Positions 54,713-63,844 of a stretch of 64,000 nt of DNA are shown here, piece after piece. The DNA comes from CAZFDT01 sp964518335 (GTDB lineage: Bacteria; Planctomycetota; Phycisphaerae; Phycisphaerales; Phycisphaeraceae). The stretch is from positions 1 through 64,000 of the forward strand of contig CAZFDT010000005.1 of assembly GCA_964518335.1 (NCBI GenBank), in the 5' to 3' direction. The notes below the pieces were generated by a model, which was not told the DNA's origin, did no database searches, and saw only the letters and a program-made list of their open reading frames with translations. A program made the translations under genes and the position numbers. Each line of letters starts with the position of its first letter. Position 1 is the stretch's first letter.

Positions 54713-57435
54713 CATTAGCGACGATCCAGAACGTGCAAGCCGCGTTCGCCGCGCCGCCGGCGAGCTACCGCATGATGCCGCTGTTGCGCGTCAATGACGA
54801 GATCGACGCGCAACAGGTGCGATGGCAGGTCCAGGAACTGAAGCGGCAGGGGTTCGGCGGGATGTTCTGTTGCTGCGAACGGTTTGGCGGTGGAGCACCG
54901 CAACCGTTTGTCAGCGAGTGGTGGTGGCGTGCGGTCGAAGTATTCGCACGCGCCTGCGCCGCCGAGGAGCTGGCCTTTTGGGTCTATGACGACGAGGACT
55001 GGCCTAGTGGATCGATCGGCGGGCAGCTCACGGCCGACAACCCGGAGCATGGCTGGCGGTATCTGCATAGCGAACGTCGCTGGGTGCATGGACCGATGAA
55101 TACGAATTGGGATGAGGACGCCGTGGCTGTGGTTGCCTGGCCCGATGACGGCGCTGCCTACGAGCCCGCGCGTGCGGTCGATCTCACAGGCCGAAAAGCA
55201 TGGGAGGCGCCGGCGGGCGACTGGCTGCTGGCGATTTACACAGCGCGGCAAGGGCCGGGCATCTTCCTCGACGGCTACGGCGACCTGATGAGTCGCGACG
55301 CGATGGCGACATTCATCGATCAGGTGTACCGGACTCATGTCGAGCGGGTCGAGAAAATGGGCGGCCGTGTCGCAGGCTTCTTCACCGATGAGCCGGCGAT
55401 GTCGCTGGGCATGGTTGAATTGCCGGGTCGATCGCACTGGTATCCATCACTACCGTACACCCCGGCCCTCGCGGAGGCATTCGAGAGACAATGGGGCGAC
55501 TCGCTTACGTTGCAGTTGCCGATGCTCGGCCCTGACATGAAGGACGTGCCCGGGGCGTTGCGCCTGCGCTGCCAATACTGGCAAACGTGCTGCGAACTAT
55601 ACGATCAGAACTATTTCGAGCAGATCAGCCGCTTCTGCGACGAGCATGGCGTGCTGTTCTCGGGCCACCTGGTGGTGGAAGAGGACTTCCGCTATCACCT
55701 CGCGCAGCAAGGCGGCAACCTGCCGATGCATCTGCGCCACATGCACGTGCCGGGCGTGGACTGGATCCACCCATGTGACTCGCATCAGCACTTGCCATCA
55801 ACGACATTCAAGTATGCGACCTCCGCCGCGGCCCTGATGGAGCGGAAGCGCATCTGGTGCGAGTCATTCGCCGCCAGCGGTTGGGGAGCCAGCTTCCAGG
55901 AGATGCGTCGCATCGTGAACTGGGAGCACATCAACGGCATCAACATGCAGGTGCCGATCTCCTACAAGCACTCCCTGCGAGGTCAGAAGAGAGCGACGTT
56001 CTACAACCCCGGGCTCAGCTATCAACAGCCCTACTGGGACTTCGTGCGTGGCTTCGCCGACTACGAGGCACGGGCGTGCGTGCTGGCAGCCGCCGGGCAG
56101 CACGTCGCGTCCGTCGCAATTTACTACCCCGCCGCGGATATCCGCGCCCACTGCTGGGAACACGATCTGCTCACGCAGCGCAGCGAGATCTTCAACCGCC
56201 TGGGCGACGCGCTACGCTTCGGCGGCTACGACTACCACATCCTTGACGACGACGGGCTGGATAGGACACGCGAGCCATACGCAGCGCTGCTGTTGCCCTC
56301 GCTGGACGTGATCGAGCGACGGGTGCTCGAACGAGCGCTGGCGATGGCCGAGGCGGGTGGAACTGTCTTGTTCTGCGGCAGCCTGCCGCGACACAGTTCC
56401 GATGCTGGAAATGATGATCCGGCTGTGGATGGCCTCATTCGCTCACTTCTGGGGGACGATCCCACTCCAGCGGTGGGGCAATGGCGACAGGTTGGCCAGG
56501 GCCGCGCAGCCTGGGTCTGTGACCCGCAGGACGTGCCGCGGCTGTTGCACCTGTCTCTCCCCCGTGACGTAGTCGTGCATCGTGGCCGTGACATCGTGGC
56601 CCATCGCCGACGGCTGGGCGAGGATCAGTTGTTCCTGCTGCTTAACGCCCTGGACGCAGCGCAGACCGTGACCTTAAGCCTGCCCGTCGAGGGCAGCGTC
56701 GAGCAATGGTGTCTCCAGACGGGCCGGGTGCGGCGCTTGCGCAAGGGGCCGTCCTGGCCGGGATGGGTGCAGTTACGGCTTAGCCTCGCGCCGCACGACA
56801 TGATCGCCGTGTGGGTGCGGCCTGACGGTAGTGACGTGACGCTACTGCCGCCTGCCCAGCCGGTGCGCGAGATCACGATCGATGGAACTTGGCAGTTTCA
56901 GCTACTTCCCACTATGGATCGGCCCCATGTGCGGTGGAACTTTTCGTTCCCTACTGACGACCAGCCCTGGACGGCAGCCGCGGTCACCGCACCAAGTGAC
57001 GTCTCGCTGGGCGATTGGCGTAACCTGGGGTTGACCTACTACTCGGGTCAAGCGGCATACGAGAAGCAGATCGAACTGGGCGAGCTTCCCGACCAGCCGC
57101 GGATCGTGCTCTCGCTGGGCCGCGTGGGCATGTGCGCCCAGGTTTCTGTCAACGGGCGCGATGCCGGCTACTGCTTCTTTGCGCCTTACGAGTTGGACAT
57201 CACGGAGCACGTGCTGCCGGGGATAAACCATCTGCGCATCGTCGTCGCGAACACGCTCTCCAACCATTACGCGCAGTTCGACGAGCTTCGCGACCAGCCG
57301 CTCAGCGCAGGCGGTGATCGGCCCGAACGTCGCGCCAGCGGCCTTCTGGGACCTGTGGCCATTCAACTTGGGACAACTGCAACCACTCAAACACAATCCA
57401 TGCACAAAGGAGCAGTCTATGGACCCGTTGCTTAG
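54709..57435 (+). CDS. GH106-like glycoside hydrolase
   Basis: A 908-residue protein. The N-terminal and middle parts have YRMMPLLRVNDEIDAQQVRWQVQELKRQGFGGMFCC, a VYDDEDWPSGSIGGQL block, FTDEPAM, and CDEHGVLFSGHLVVEED, as in alpha-L-rhamnosidase-like GH106 enzymes. The C-terminal 180 residues form a GH2-like sugar-binding beta-sandwich (VGMCAQVSVNGRDAGYCFFAPYELDITEHVLPGINHLRIVVANTLSN). No signal peptide is visible, so it may act on imported oligosaccharides. ATGA coupling with the GntR gene. Confidence 0.85.
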   Translation: MTLATIQNVQAAFAAPPASYRMMPLLRVNDEIDAQQVRWQVQELKRQGFGGMFCCCERFGGGAPQPFVSEWWWRAVEVFARACAAEELAFWVYDDEDWPSGSIGGQLTADNPEHGWRYLHSERRWVHGPMNTNWDEDAVAVVAWPDDGAAYEPARAVDLTGRKAWEAPAGDWLLAIYTARQGPGIFLDGYGDLMSRDAMATFIDQVYRTHVERVEKMGGRVAGFFTDEPAMSLGMVELPGRSHWYPSLPYTPALAEAFERQWGDSLTLQLPMLGPDMKDVPGALRLRCQYWQTCCELYDQNYFEQISRFCDEHGVLFSGHLVVEEDFRYHLAQQGGNLPMHLRHMHVPGVDWIHPCDSHQHLPSTTFKYATSAAALMERKRIWCESFAASGWGASFQEMRRIVNWEHINGINMQVPISYKHSLRGQKRATFYNPGLSYQQPYWDFVRGFADYEARACVLAAAGQHVASVAIYYPAADIRAHCWEHDLLTQRSEIFNRLGDALRFGGYDYHILDDDGLDRTREPYAALLLPSLDVIERRVLERALAMAEAGGTVLFCGSLPRHSSDAGNDDPAVDGLIRSLLGDDPTPAVGQWRQVGQGRAAWVCDPQDVPRLLHLSLPRDVVVHRGRDIVAHRRRLGEDQLFLLLNALDAAQTVTLSLPVEGSVEQWCLQTGRVRRLRKGPSWPGWVQLRLSLAPHDMIAVWVRPDGSDVTLLPPAQPVREITIDGTWQFQLLPTMDRPHVRWNFSFPTDDQPWTAAAVTAPSDVSLGDWRNLGLTYYSGQAAYEKQIELGELPDQPRIVLSLGRVGMCAQVSVNGRDAGYCFFAPYELDITEHVLPGINHLRIVVANTLSNHYAQFDELRDQPLSAGGDRPERRASGLLGPVAIQLGTTATTQTQSMHKGAVYGPVA

Positions 57436-58768
57436 CGAGATCTATTCGATGTCGGCGGAAGAGCAGAAGCAGTGCCAGAAGCACGTCATGCTCGGCGGCG
57501 GCACACCCGGGCCGGTCATGGTGCGCGGCGAAGGCATCCGCCTCACCGACGCCGAAGGCCGCAGCTATATCGACTGCACGTCGCAAAGCTGGGCCATGTA
57601 CCTGGGCTTCTCGCACCCCGAGATCGTCGGAGTGATCCAGGAGCACGCCCAGCGGATGACGCACATGCATCAGGGCTTCGAGACGCTCACACGACTTCAC
57701 GTCACCCGTGCGATCTCTAGCGTGTGCCCACCCGGGTTCACCCGTGTCTCGTTCACCCCAGGCGGCGGCCCGAGCATCGAATCGGCAATGAAACTGGCCC
57801 TGCTCAATCGCCCCGGCGCCCAGGCGTTTATCAGCCAATACGACAGCTACCACGGCACCACGCTCGGTTCGATGTCGGCCTCGTGGCACTCAACCCGCGC
57901 CAACGGCCACTACGTCGGCGGAAGCCATTTCCTGCCCCTGTTGCACAACATCGCGCGATTCCCAAACCCGTACCTGCTTCGCCTGCCCATCCCGGGCCAG
58001 CACGAACAGCCCGACGTGGCCTGTGCCGACATGCTCCGCACCATCATGGAACGCGGGATCAACGGCCCGCCCGTCGCGGTCATCGTCGAACCGATCCAAG
58101 CCAGCGCGGGCCAGATCCCCGCCACGCGAGCGTACCTCCAGCGGGTCCGAGAGATCTGCGACGAGTTTGGCGCCGTACTGATCTTCGACGAGATCCAGAC
58201 CTTCTGCCGCATCGGCCGATTCACTGCAGCAGAGCACTTCGGCGTCACGCCCGACATCATCGTGCTGGGCAAGGGACTCGGTGGCGGCCTGCCCCTGTCC
58301 TGCATCGTCATTCACGATCGGCTCGAAGGCTTCGGCATGGATGTGCAGGAGTTGCACACCTTTGCCAGTCCGACCCTCTCCCATGTCACCAGCGCCAAAA
58401 TGCTCCAGATCATTCAGCGTGACGACGTGCTGGAGAACACGCGCACGATCGGCAACTACATCGGCCAAAGCGTCGAGGAACTGCGCCAGGACTTCCCGCA
58501 GATCGCCGAGGTCCGGCAGGTGGGTCTGCATATCGGCATCGAGTTTGCCAAACCCGACCGCGACCTGACGCCCCTGCCCCAGGAGTGCCAGGCCGTGCGA
58601 GCCGAGGGCCTCAAACGCGGCGTGATCTTCGGCCTCGGCGGCGCCCGCAAGTGGGTGCTCAAGATCAAGCCTCCTCTGATCACTACGCAGGAGGAAGCAG
58701 ACCACATCCTGAAAGTCTTCACCGACTCGTTGGCGGCCGTATTCCCTCGCGAGCAGGTGGCCGTCTGA
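57419..58768 (+). CDS. Class III (PLP) aminotransferase
   Basis: A 449-residue enzyme with perfect binding site AAAGGAG upstream. Signature blocks: GRSYIDCTSQSWAMYLGFSHPEI, HGTTLGSMSA, DEIQTFCRIGRFTAAEHFGVTPDIIVLGKGLGGGLPLS, where Lys of the LGKG segment should bind PLP, and the Asp of FDEIQ contacts the cofactor. The start lies 17 bp inside the hydrolase gene. A role in sugar-acid, amino-sugar or amino-acid metabolism in this locus is likely; the substrate is unknown. Confidence 0.9.
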   Translation: MDPLLSEIYSMSAEEQKQCQKHVMLGGGTPGPVMVRGEGIRLTDAEGRSYIDCTSQSWAMYLGFSHPEIVGVIQEHAQRMTHMHQGFETLTRLHVTRAISSVCPPGFTRVSFTPGGGPSIESAMKLALLNRPGAQAFISQYDSYHGTTLGSMSASWHSTRANGHYVGGSHFLPLLHNIARFPNPYLLRLPIPGQHEQPDVACADMLRTIMERGINGPPVAVIVEPIQASAGQIPATRAYLQRVREICDEFGAVLIFDEIQTFCRIGRFTAAEHFGVTPDIIVLGKGLGGGLPLSCIVIHDRLEGFGMDVQELHTFASPTLSHVTSAKMLQIIQRDDVLENTRTIGNYIGQSVEELRQDFPQIAEVRQVGLHIGIEFAKPDRDLTPLPQECQAVRAEGLKRGVIFGLGGARKWVLKIKPPLITTQEEADHILKVFTDSLAAVFPREQVAV

Positions 58769-58786
58769 CGCGAACCGGAGAAAACC

Positions 58787-59608
58787 ATGACTGAACGTAT
58801 GATCAAGTTTCTGGCCGGTCGAATCGCCCTCGTGACCGGTGGCGCCAGCGGCATCGGTCTGGCGACGGCCAAGCGCCTGCGTCATGAGGGCGCCTGCATC
58901 GCTCTGTTTGACCGTGACCCCGCCAAACTCGAGCAAGCCAGAGAGCAACTCGATCAGATCGCTGAACCCGAGTGTTGCCTGGCCCATTGTTGCGATCTAT
59001 GTGATCCGCAGGCGGTTCACGACGCGTTCGGCGCTCTTGTCGATCGCTGGAAACGGCTGGATATCCTGGTCAACAATGCCGGACTGTCGCTGTCTCGCAG
59101 CCTTGAAGAAACGACGGTGGAGGACTATGACCGGCAGAACGCCGTCATGCCGCGCGCCAGCTTTCTATGCTCACGTGAGGCGGCGGCCATCTTCCGGCGG
59201 CAAGGCACGGGTGGGGACATCGTTTACATCGCAAGCAAGAATGCAGTCTTTGCCGGACCAAACAATGTCGCCTACGGCACCGCCAAAGCGGCGCAGTTGC
59301 ACCAGGCCCGGCTGCTGGCCGTTGAGTTAGCTCCGTTGGACGTACGGGTGAATGTCGTGAACCCCGACGCTGTGGTGCGAGGATCAAGCATCTTCGAGGG
59401 CGGCTGGGGCGAGGACCGTGCCCGAACGTATGGGGTGCCTCGCGAAGAGCTGGGACAGTTCTACGCGCAGCGGTCGCTGCTCAAGCAGGAGGTCCTGCCT
59501 GAGGACATCGCCGCGGCGGTATTCGTGCTGGTCGGACCCGAGCTGCGTAAATCCACGGGACTGGTGATCAACGTGGACGGTGGGTTTGCACCGAGCATGG
59601 TGAGATAG
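58787..59608 (+). CDS. Short-chain dehydrogenase, RhaD-dehydrogenase-like
   Basis: A 273-residue SDR: VTGGASGIG cofactor loop near 17-25, NNAG near 95, and YxxxK in YGTAK near 165. The block NPDAVVRGSSIFEGGWGEDRARTYGVPREELGQFY..R is characteristic of the dehydrogenase domain of bifunctional rhamnulose-1-phosphate aldolase/lactaldehyde dehydrogenases. A linked role in deoxy-sugar catabolism is therefore likely. It ends 10 bp from the convergent GntR gene. Confidence 0.9.
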   Translation: MTERMIKFLAGRIALVTGGASGIGLATAKRLRHEGACIALFDRDPAKLEQAREQLDQIAEPECCLAHCCDLCDPQAVHDAFGALVDRWKRLDILVNNAGLSLSRSLEETTVEDYDRQNAVMPRASFLCSREAAAIFRRQGTGGDIVYIASKNAVFAGPNNVAYGTAKAAQLHQARLLAVELAPLDVRVNVVNPDAVVRGSSIFEGGWGEDRARTYGVPREELGQFYAQRSLLKQEVLPEDIAAAVFVLVGPELRKSTGLVINVDGGFAPSMVR

Positions 59609-59617
59609 AGGATCAAA

Positions 59618-60370
59618 CTACAAAGATGCCAACATCAACCCAATGCCATGAAGGTGTTTCTCCAACATTGCAGCCGCGTCCGCAATATGGTGCTGTTCGA
59701 TAAGCCGGGTTATCTCACGATGCTCGCTGATGCTTTGCTCGCGGTTTCTACGCTGAACTTGCGGGTCCGACGACGAAGAAATCTGAAACGGCAGCGCGGC
59801 ACGCGTGTACATCTGCAGAAGGCGCCGATTGCCCGCAAGCTTGACCAGCGTTTCGTGAAAGCGATGGTCCACTTCCGCGAATCCCATGACCATCTCCAGG
59901 TCGTGCATCTGCTGCATCGTGTCGCATAGTTGTGACAGGCAGGCCAGGTCCTCGTTGGTCATACGGCCAGTTGTGATACGACTGCCGATCAGGCGTATTG
60001 CTCCCACTTCAACGACCAGTCGGGCCTCCCAAACTTCCTCGAGGTCACGCTGCTCCATCAGCGGCACAAAAAAGCCACCTCGATCGCCTCGCACCACCAA
60101 GCCTTCATGCGCCAGAAGCGCCAACGCCTCACGCACGGCCGCGCGGTGGGTTTCCAGTCGCTTGGCCCAGTCCACCTCCGCCAGGCGAGTGCCCCCCTGG
60201 ATCTGGTTGTACAGCAGGAGATGCCGCAGCTTCTTGTAGCATTCGGCCTCGCCAGAAGTTCGTCGGCCCCTGCTCATAGGACGGTAATCTAGTCCGGCGG
60301 TCCGAACGACACAAGTAAGTTGCTGTGGACTCAAAGCCGCGATCCTTGGCGTCATGTTGGTGATGGTCAT
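59618..60370 (-). CDS. GntR-family regulator (second copy)
   Basis: A 250-residue regulator related to 54044-54712 (YKKLRHLLLYNQIQGGTRLAEVDWAKRLETHRAAVREALALLAHEGLVVRGDRGGFFVP, DLEEVWEARLVVEVGAIRLIGSR). The start at 60370 overlaps the stop of the upstream dehydrogenase gene (ATGA), so they form an operon; a shorter form from 60277 is possible. The two paralogues may control the two halves of the locus. Confidence 0.88.
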   Translation of the reverse strand: MTITNMTPRIAALSPQQLTCVVRTAGLDYRPMSRGRRTSGEAECYKKLRHLLLYNQIQGGTRLAEVDWAKRLETHRAAVREALALLAHEGLVVRGDRGGFFVPLMEQRDLEEVWEARLVVEVGAIRLIGSRITTGRMTNEDLACLSQLCDTMQQMHDLEMVMGFAEVDHRFHETLVKLAGNRRLLQMYTRAALPFQISSSSDPQVQRRNREQSISEHREITRLIEQHHIADAAAMLEKHLHGIGLMLASL

Positions 60371-61638
60371 ACCAGTAGCCCTCGGCTCATAAGCCCTTCG
60401 TGAAGCCGTTCCAGCGCCAACGCCAACGCGGCGTCGCGTAGCCTGCATGGATCGGCGGCGGCTTGCCACACGGCATCGAACCGCTGCCGCATGCGTTGGA
60501 CCAGTCGCTGCTGGACCTCCGCCAGTGTCCATTGGTCACGCTGTGTCTCCTGCGTGTACTCGAGGTAAGACACAAACACACCCCCCGCATTGCAGAGGAT
60601 GTCGGGTAGGACGACGATGCCTCGCTGCCGCAGCAGTTCGTCGGCGTCGGCCAGGGTCGGGCCGTTGGCCGCTTCGGCCACGATGCGGGCCGGCGCGGCG
60701 GCGGCCACCGCCATGTCAATCACCCCGCCAATCGCCGCGGGCAGCAGCACATCGCAATCCAACCGGAGCAACTCGTCGGGCGAGACCGGATGGCTGCCCA
60801 CGCAGCCCGCGACGGAGCCGGTGGCATGCACGTGACGTTTGACCGCCGCCAGGTCCAGCCCATCCGCAGCCGCCACGGCCCCGCCCACGTCGCCCAGCCC
60901 AACGATCGTCGCCCCACGGCTGACCAGTTCCTCCGCCGTGACCGAGCCGACGTTACCGAACCCCTGGATGACCACGCGCAGCCGATCCATCCGCAGGTCC
61001 AGGCGGTTGACCGCTTCTTCGAGCGTCGTCACGACACCCAATCCCGTGGCGCCTGTGCGCCCGGGAATACCCCCCAGTACAACAGGCTTGCCCGTCACGA
61101 AGCAGCCGCGCGTCGTGGCGTGGCCCTCCCCGTAGGCGATACTGTCCTTGATGAAGCCCATGTCGCGCTCGCCCGTGCCCATGTCCGGGGCGGGGACGTA
61201 CACCTCGGGGCCGATGTGGCGACGGGCGACGTTGGTGAAGCTGCGGATCACCGCTTCCTTGTCGTCGGGGGTCAGCTCGCGCGGGTCGATGCGAATGCCC
61301 GCCTTGCCCCCGCCGAAGGGCACGTCGATCAGGGCGGTCTTGAGCGTCATTTCGAGAGCCAGAGCGGCGACGATGTCCTCATCCACCGCCTCGGCCATGC
61401 GGATGCCGCCCTTGGCCGGGCCCAGCGTGTCGCTGTGCCGAACGATCCAAGCCCTTAAGTGGTGGACCTTTCCATCACTCAGCCGCGGACTCAACCGCAC
61501 GCGGATGACCTCCTTGGGTTCGAGGAACCGGGCGACCTCGCAATCGTCCAGACCGCACTGGCTCGCGACCCGGACCACCGCATGGCGGATGGCCTCGGAC
61601 ACGGCGGATCGAACGGGCGGATGATGGGCGTTTGTCAT
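60367..61638 (-). CDS. Glu/Leu/Phe/Val-type amino-acid dehydrogenase
   Basis: A 423-residue NAD(P)-dependent dehydrogenase: GGIRMAEAVDEDIVAALALEMTLKTALIDVPFGGGKAGI with the catalytic Lys, VPAPDMGT with the catalytic Asp, and a Rossmann part VVIQGFGNVGSVTAEEL. Closest in style to glutamate dehydrogenase. It could recycle 2-oxoglutarate/glutamate for the aminotransferase. Located upstream of its GntR gene, divergent from the PEP-CTERM gene. Confidence 0.92.
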   Translation of the reverse strand: MTNAHHPPVRSAVSEAIRHAVVRVASQCGLDDCEVARFLEPKEVIRVRLSPRLSDGKVHHLRAWIVRHSDTLGPAKGGIRMAEAVDEDIVAALALEMTLKTALIDVPFGGGKAGIRIDPRELTPDDKEAVIRSFTNVARRHIGPEVYVPAPDMGTGERDMGFIKDSIAYGEGHATTRGCFVTGKPVVLGGIPGRTGATGLGVVTTLEEAVNRLDLRMDRLRVVIQGFGNVGSVTAEELVSRGATIVGLGDVGGAVAAADGLDLAAVKRHVHATGSVAGCVGSHPVSPDELLRLDCDVLLPAAIGGVIDMAVAAAAPARIVAEAANGPTLADADELLRQRGIVVLPDILCNAGGVFVSYLEYTQETQRDQWTLAEVQQRLVQRMRQRFDAVWQAAADPCRLRDAALALALERLHEGLMSRGLLV

Positions 61639-61700
61639 GGTGTGGCTCTCGCGGGGGCACATTGTAACGTGAAATTGCAAAATAATGAATACAAAAATAG

Positions 61701-61729
61701 TTGACATTTGTCGCCTATTAGGTCATATT
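61701..61729 (+). promoter_or_regulatory. Promoter-like TTGACA-17-CATATT
   Basis: TTGACA (61701-61706) and CATATT (61724-61729) are 17 bp apart in the divergent gap 61639-61839, so this is probably the promoter of the PEP-CTERM gene. A leftward promoter for the dehydrogenase must lie in the same gap. Confidence 0.6.
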
Positions 61730-61839
61730 GACTGAATCGTCGGAAGGCTTGCCCGTTGAACCCAAAGCCGTGGGGAGGAGTCGAGAGATCTATGCAGAAC
61801 CACAGGTATCGGCCGTCTCAGGTCACTGAGAGAGAATCT

Positions 61840-62949
61840 ATGAAAGCCACCCCGCACCGCTGGCCCATCTGGCTCGGGGCAGCCGTCTTGTGCGTAAGCA
61901 CTGGCTACGCCTCGGCGGCGACATGGACCTGGAACAACAATGCTGGCGGGAACTGGGATATCAATGCCAACTGGACCACCGCTGACGCGTCTCCGACGCC
62001 GGTTTCGGCAAGCGACACCGTCTTGAGCTTCCCCCTCTCCAGCACAACGAACGGCACGTACACGACCACGAACAATGTGGCCGATCCGTTTACCGTTCAA
62101 GGCATCGGCTTCACCGGCACGACGACCGGTGCAAGTGTCGAGATTTCGGGTGGGACGCTTACCTTTACCGGTACCGGCCCGGTGGGCGGATACCACATGC
62201 AGCACACCGCCAGTACGAGCGGCGCTGTTCGTAACATTGCGATCAACAACGACCTCGTTCTGAACACCAGCGGCGACTTCAGACTGCGGACCGGCGGGGT
62301 CAATTTCACCTTCAATGGCAACATTAGCGGATCGGGTGGCTTGTTCACCGCCATGTCCAACACGAATATGACCGGGGTAAGGAATATCAATCTCAACGGA
62401 ACCAATACTTACACCGGCACGACCACCATCGGCGGCGGCGGGACCAATCAATCGATCTCCCTCAATCTCAGCGGATCACTGGCCAACAGCAACATTATCA
62501 TCAACAGGAGCGGCTCCTCAGACCAAACGAACATGCTTGCCGGCGTGTCCGGGCAGCCTTCACTGCTCAACTTCAACATCAACGGCGCCACGTCGGATCT
62601 GATCGAGGTCGGCGGTGGCACTGGCACCGACGCCTTTGCCTTGTTGGACATCACCAACCTCAAGATGAACTTCAAGGAAAGCGGCCTCGGACTCACCGAG
62701 TCGGTTTATATTGTCGCCGACTACTCGGTCACCAATGCATCGCTCGTTGGTTCGGCGTTCGCCGGCCTATCGTGGAACGGTCTGCCTGGACTGCCAACGG
62801 ACTATGAGCTTCAGTACAACTACAACAGCGAGAGTAAGATCGCGCTGGTGCTGATTCCCGAGCCGGCGTCACTGGTGCTGGCCGTGATGGGTGGGCTGAT
62901 GGGGCTGCCGCGGCGGCGGCCGAGGCGGCCGGTTCTGATGCCGAACTGA
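61840..62949 (+). CDS. PEP-CTERM surface protein, autotransporter-like repeats
   Basis: A 369-residue exported protein. The N-terminus (MKATPHRWPIWLGAAVLCVSTGYASAA) is a signal peptide. The middle is Asn/Thr/Ser/Gly-rich and strand-forming, with WTWNNNAGGNWDINANWTT and ...NGTNTYTGTTTIGGG, the pattern of beta-strand-rich passenger proteins. The C-terminus PEPASLVLAVMGGLMGLPRRRPRR is a PEP-CTERM sorting signal for an exosortase system. It is probably cell-surface or matrix attached. Confidence 0.9.
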   Translation: MKATPHRWPIWLGAAVLCVSTGYASAATWTWNNNAGGNWDINANWTTADASPTPVSASDTVLSFPLSSTTNGTYTTTNNVADPFTVQGIGFTGTTTGASVEISGGTLTFTGTGPVGGYHMQHTASTSGAVRNIAINNDLVLNTSGDFRLRTGGVNFTFNGNISGSGGLFTAMSNTNMTGVRNINLNGTNTYTGTTTIGGGGTNQSISLNLSGSLANSNIIINRSGSSDQTNMLAGVSGQPSLLNFNINGATSDLIEVGGGTGTDAFALLDITNLKMNFKESGLGLTESVYIVADYSVTNASLVGSAFAGLSWNGLPGLPTDYELQYNYNSESKIALVLIPEPASLVLAVMGGLMGLPRRRPRRPVLMPN

Positions 62950-62971
62950 TCTCGTCGAAAGGAGAATCATC

Positions 62972-63823
62972 ATGAAAGTCAGGGGACGACTCGTCGTCAT
63001 CGCAGCGTTGACACTCAGTATCCTCGCTCCGGTGTGGGCCGGGCCGGTGGATGAGGATGACAAGGCGAAGCCGCAGTTCATCGCCGTCGGGTACATCGGG
63101 GCGACGGTGGACGCTGCGCCTGAGGACGTGGCAAGCGTCCTCGGGTTACCGCGCGGCGTGGGGCTGGTGGTCGTCGATGTTCAGGCTGATGCGCCCGCGG
63201 CGGTCGCGGGGTTACGGCCGCACGACGTGCTGCACAAGCTCGACGACCAACTGCTCGTCAATGTCGAGCAGTTCCGCACGCTCGTGCAGGGTCGCGCGGG
63301 GGAAACGGTCAAGCTAGCGCTATTCCGGCAGGGCACGCTCGTGGAGATGGACGTGACGGTGGGCCAGACGCAGGCACCTGCTCGCCCTGTGCCGCTGCAG
63401 TTGCACGGCGAGCTGCCGCTCAACTTCAGCGTGGACCTGTCAGGTGAGAACGGTGAACCTGTGATCCACATCGAGCAGCCTGACGGGAATGACGAGCAGG
63501 ACCCGGCCCCCGGCACGGACGACGCTCCCGTCCAACTGCGATTCCGCCCCAGCATGAACATCGTTGTCACGGCCGGTGACACCACGCACTACAAGGATGA
63601 TCAGCACGATCTGTCCCTGACCGTCCGGGACGACGGCAAGACCCTCGTCGCCAAAGACACGGGTGGCACGGAGCTTTTCAACGGCCCCATCAACACGCCA
63701 GAGCAGCGGGCCGCGGTCCCGGACCCGATCCGCCAGAAGCTCGACAAGCTCGAAGGCCGGCGGCAGTCGCAAAGCCACAGCCAGTCGCCGAACGCCGACC
63801 CGACGCACAATCGTGTGCCGTGA
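62972..63823 (+). CDS. Exported PDZ-domain protein
   Basis: A 283-residue protein with signal peptide (RLVVIAALTLSILAPVWA) and an excellent binding site (AAAGGAG). Residues about 38-125 are one PDZ domain (YIGATVDAAPEDVASVLGLPRGVGLVVVDVQADAPAAVAGLRPHDVLHKLDDQLLVN). The rest is acidic, ending in a Ser/Gln-rich tail. No peptidase domain is present, so it is probably an adaptor or envelope stress-type protein. Confidence 0.85.
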   Translation: MKVRGRLVVIAALTLSILAPVWAGPVDEDDKAKPQFIAVGYIGATVDAAPEDVASVLGLPRGVGLVVVDVQADAPAAVAGLRPHDVLHKLDDQLLVNVEQFRTLVQGRAGETVKLALFRQGTLVEMDVTVGQTQAPARPVPLQLHGELPLNFSVDLSGENGEPVIHIEQPDGNDEQDPAPGTDDAPVQLRFRPSMNIVVTAGDTTHYKDDQHDLSLTVRDDGKTLVAKDTGGTELFNGPINTPEQRAAVPDPIRQKLDKLEGRRQSQSHSQSPNADPTHNRVP

Positions 63824-63844
63824 CCTTTCACGTATCCCGCGTCA

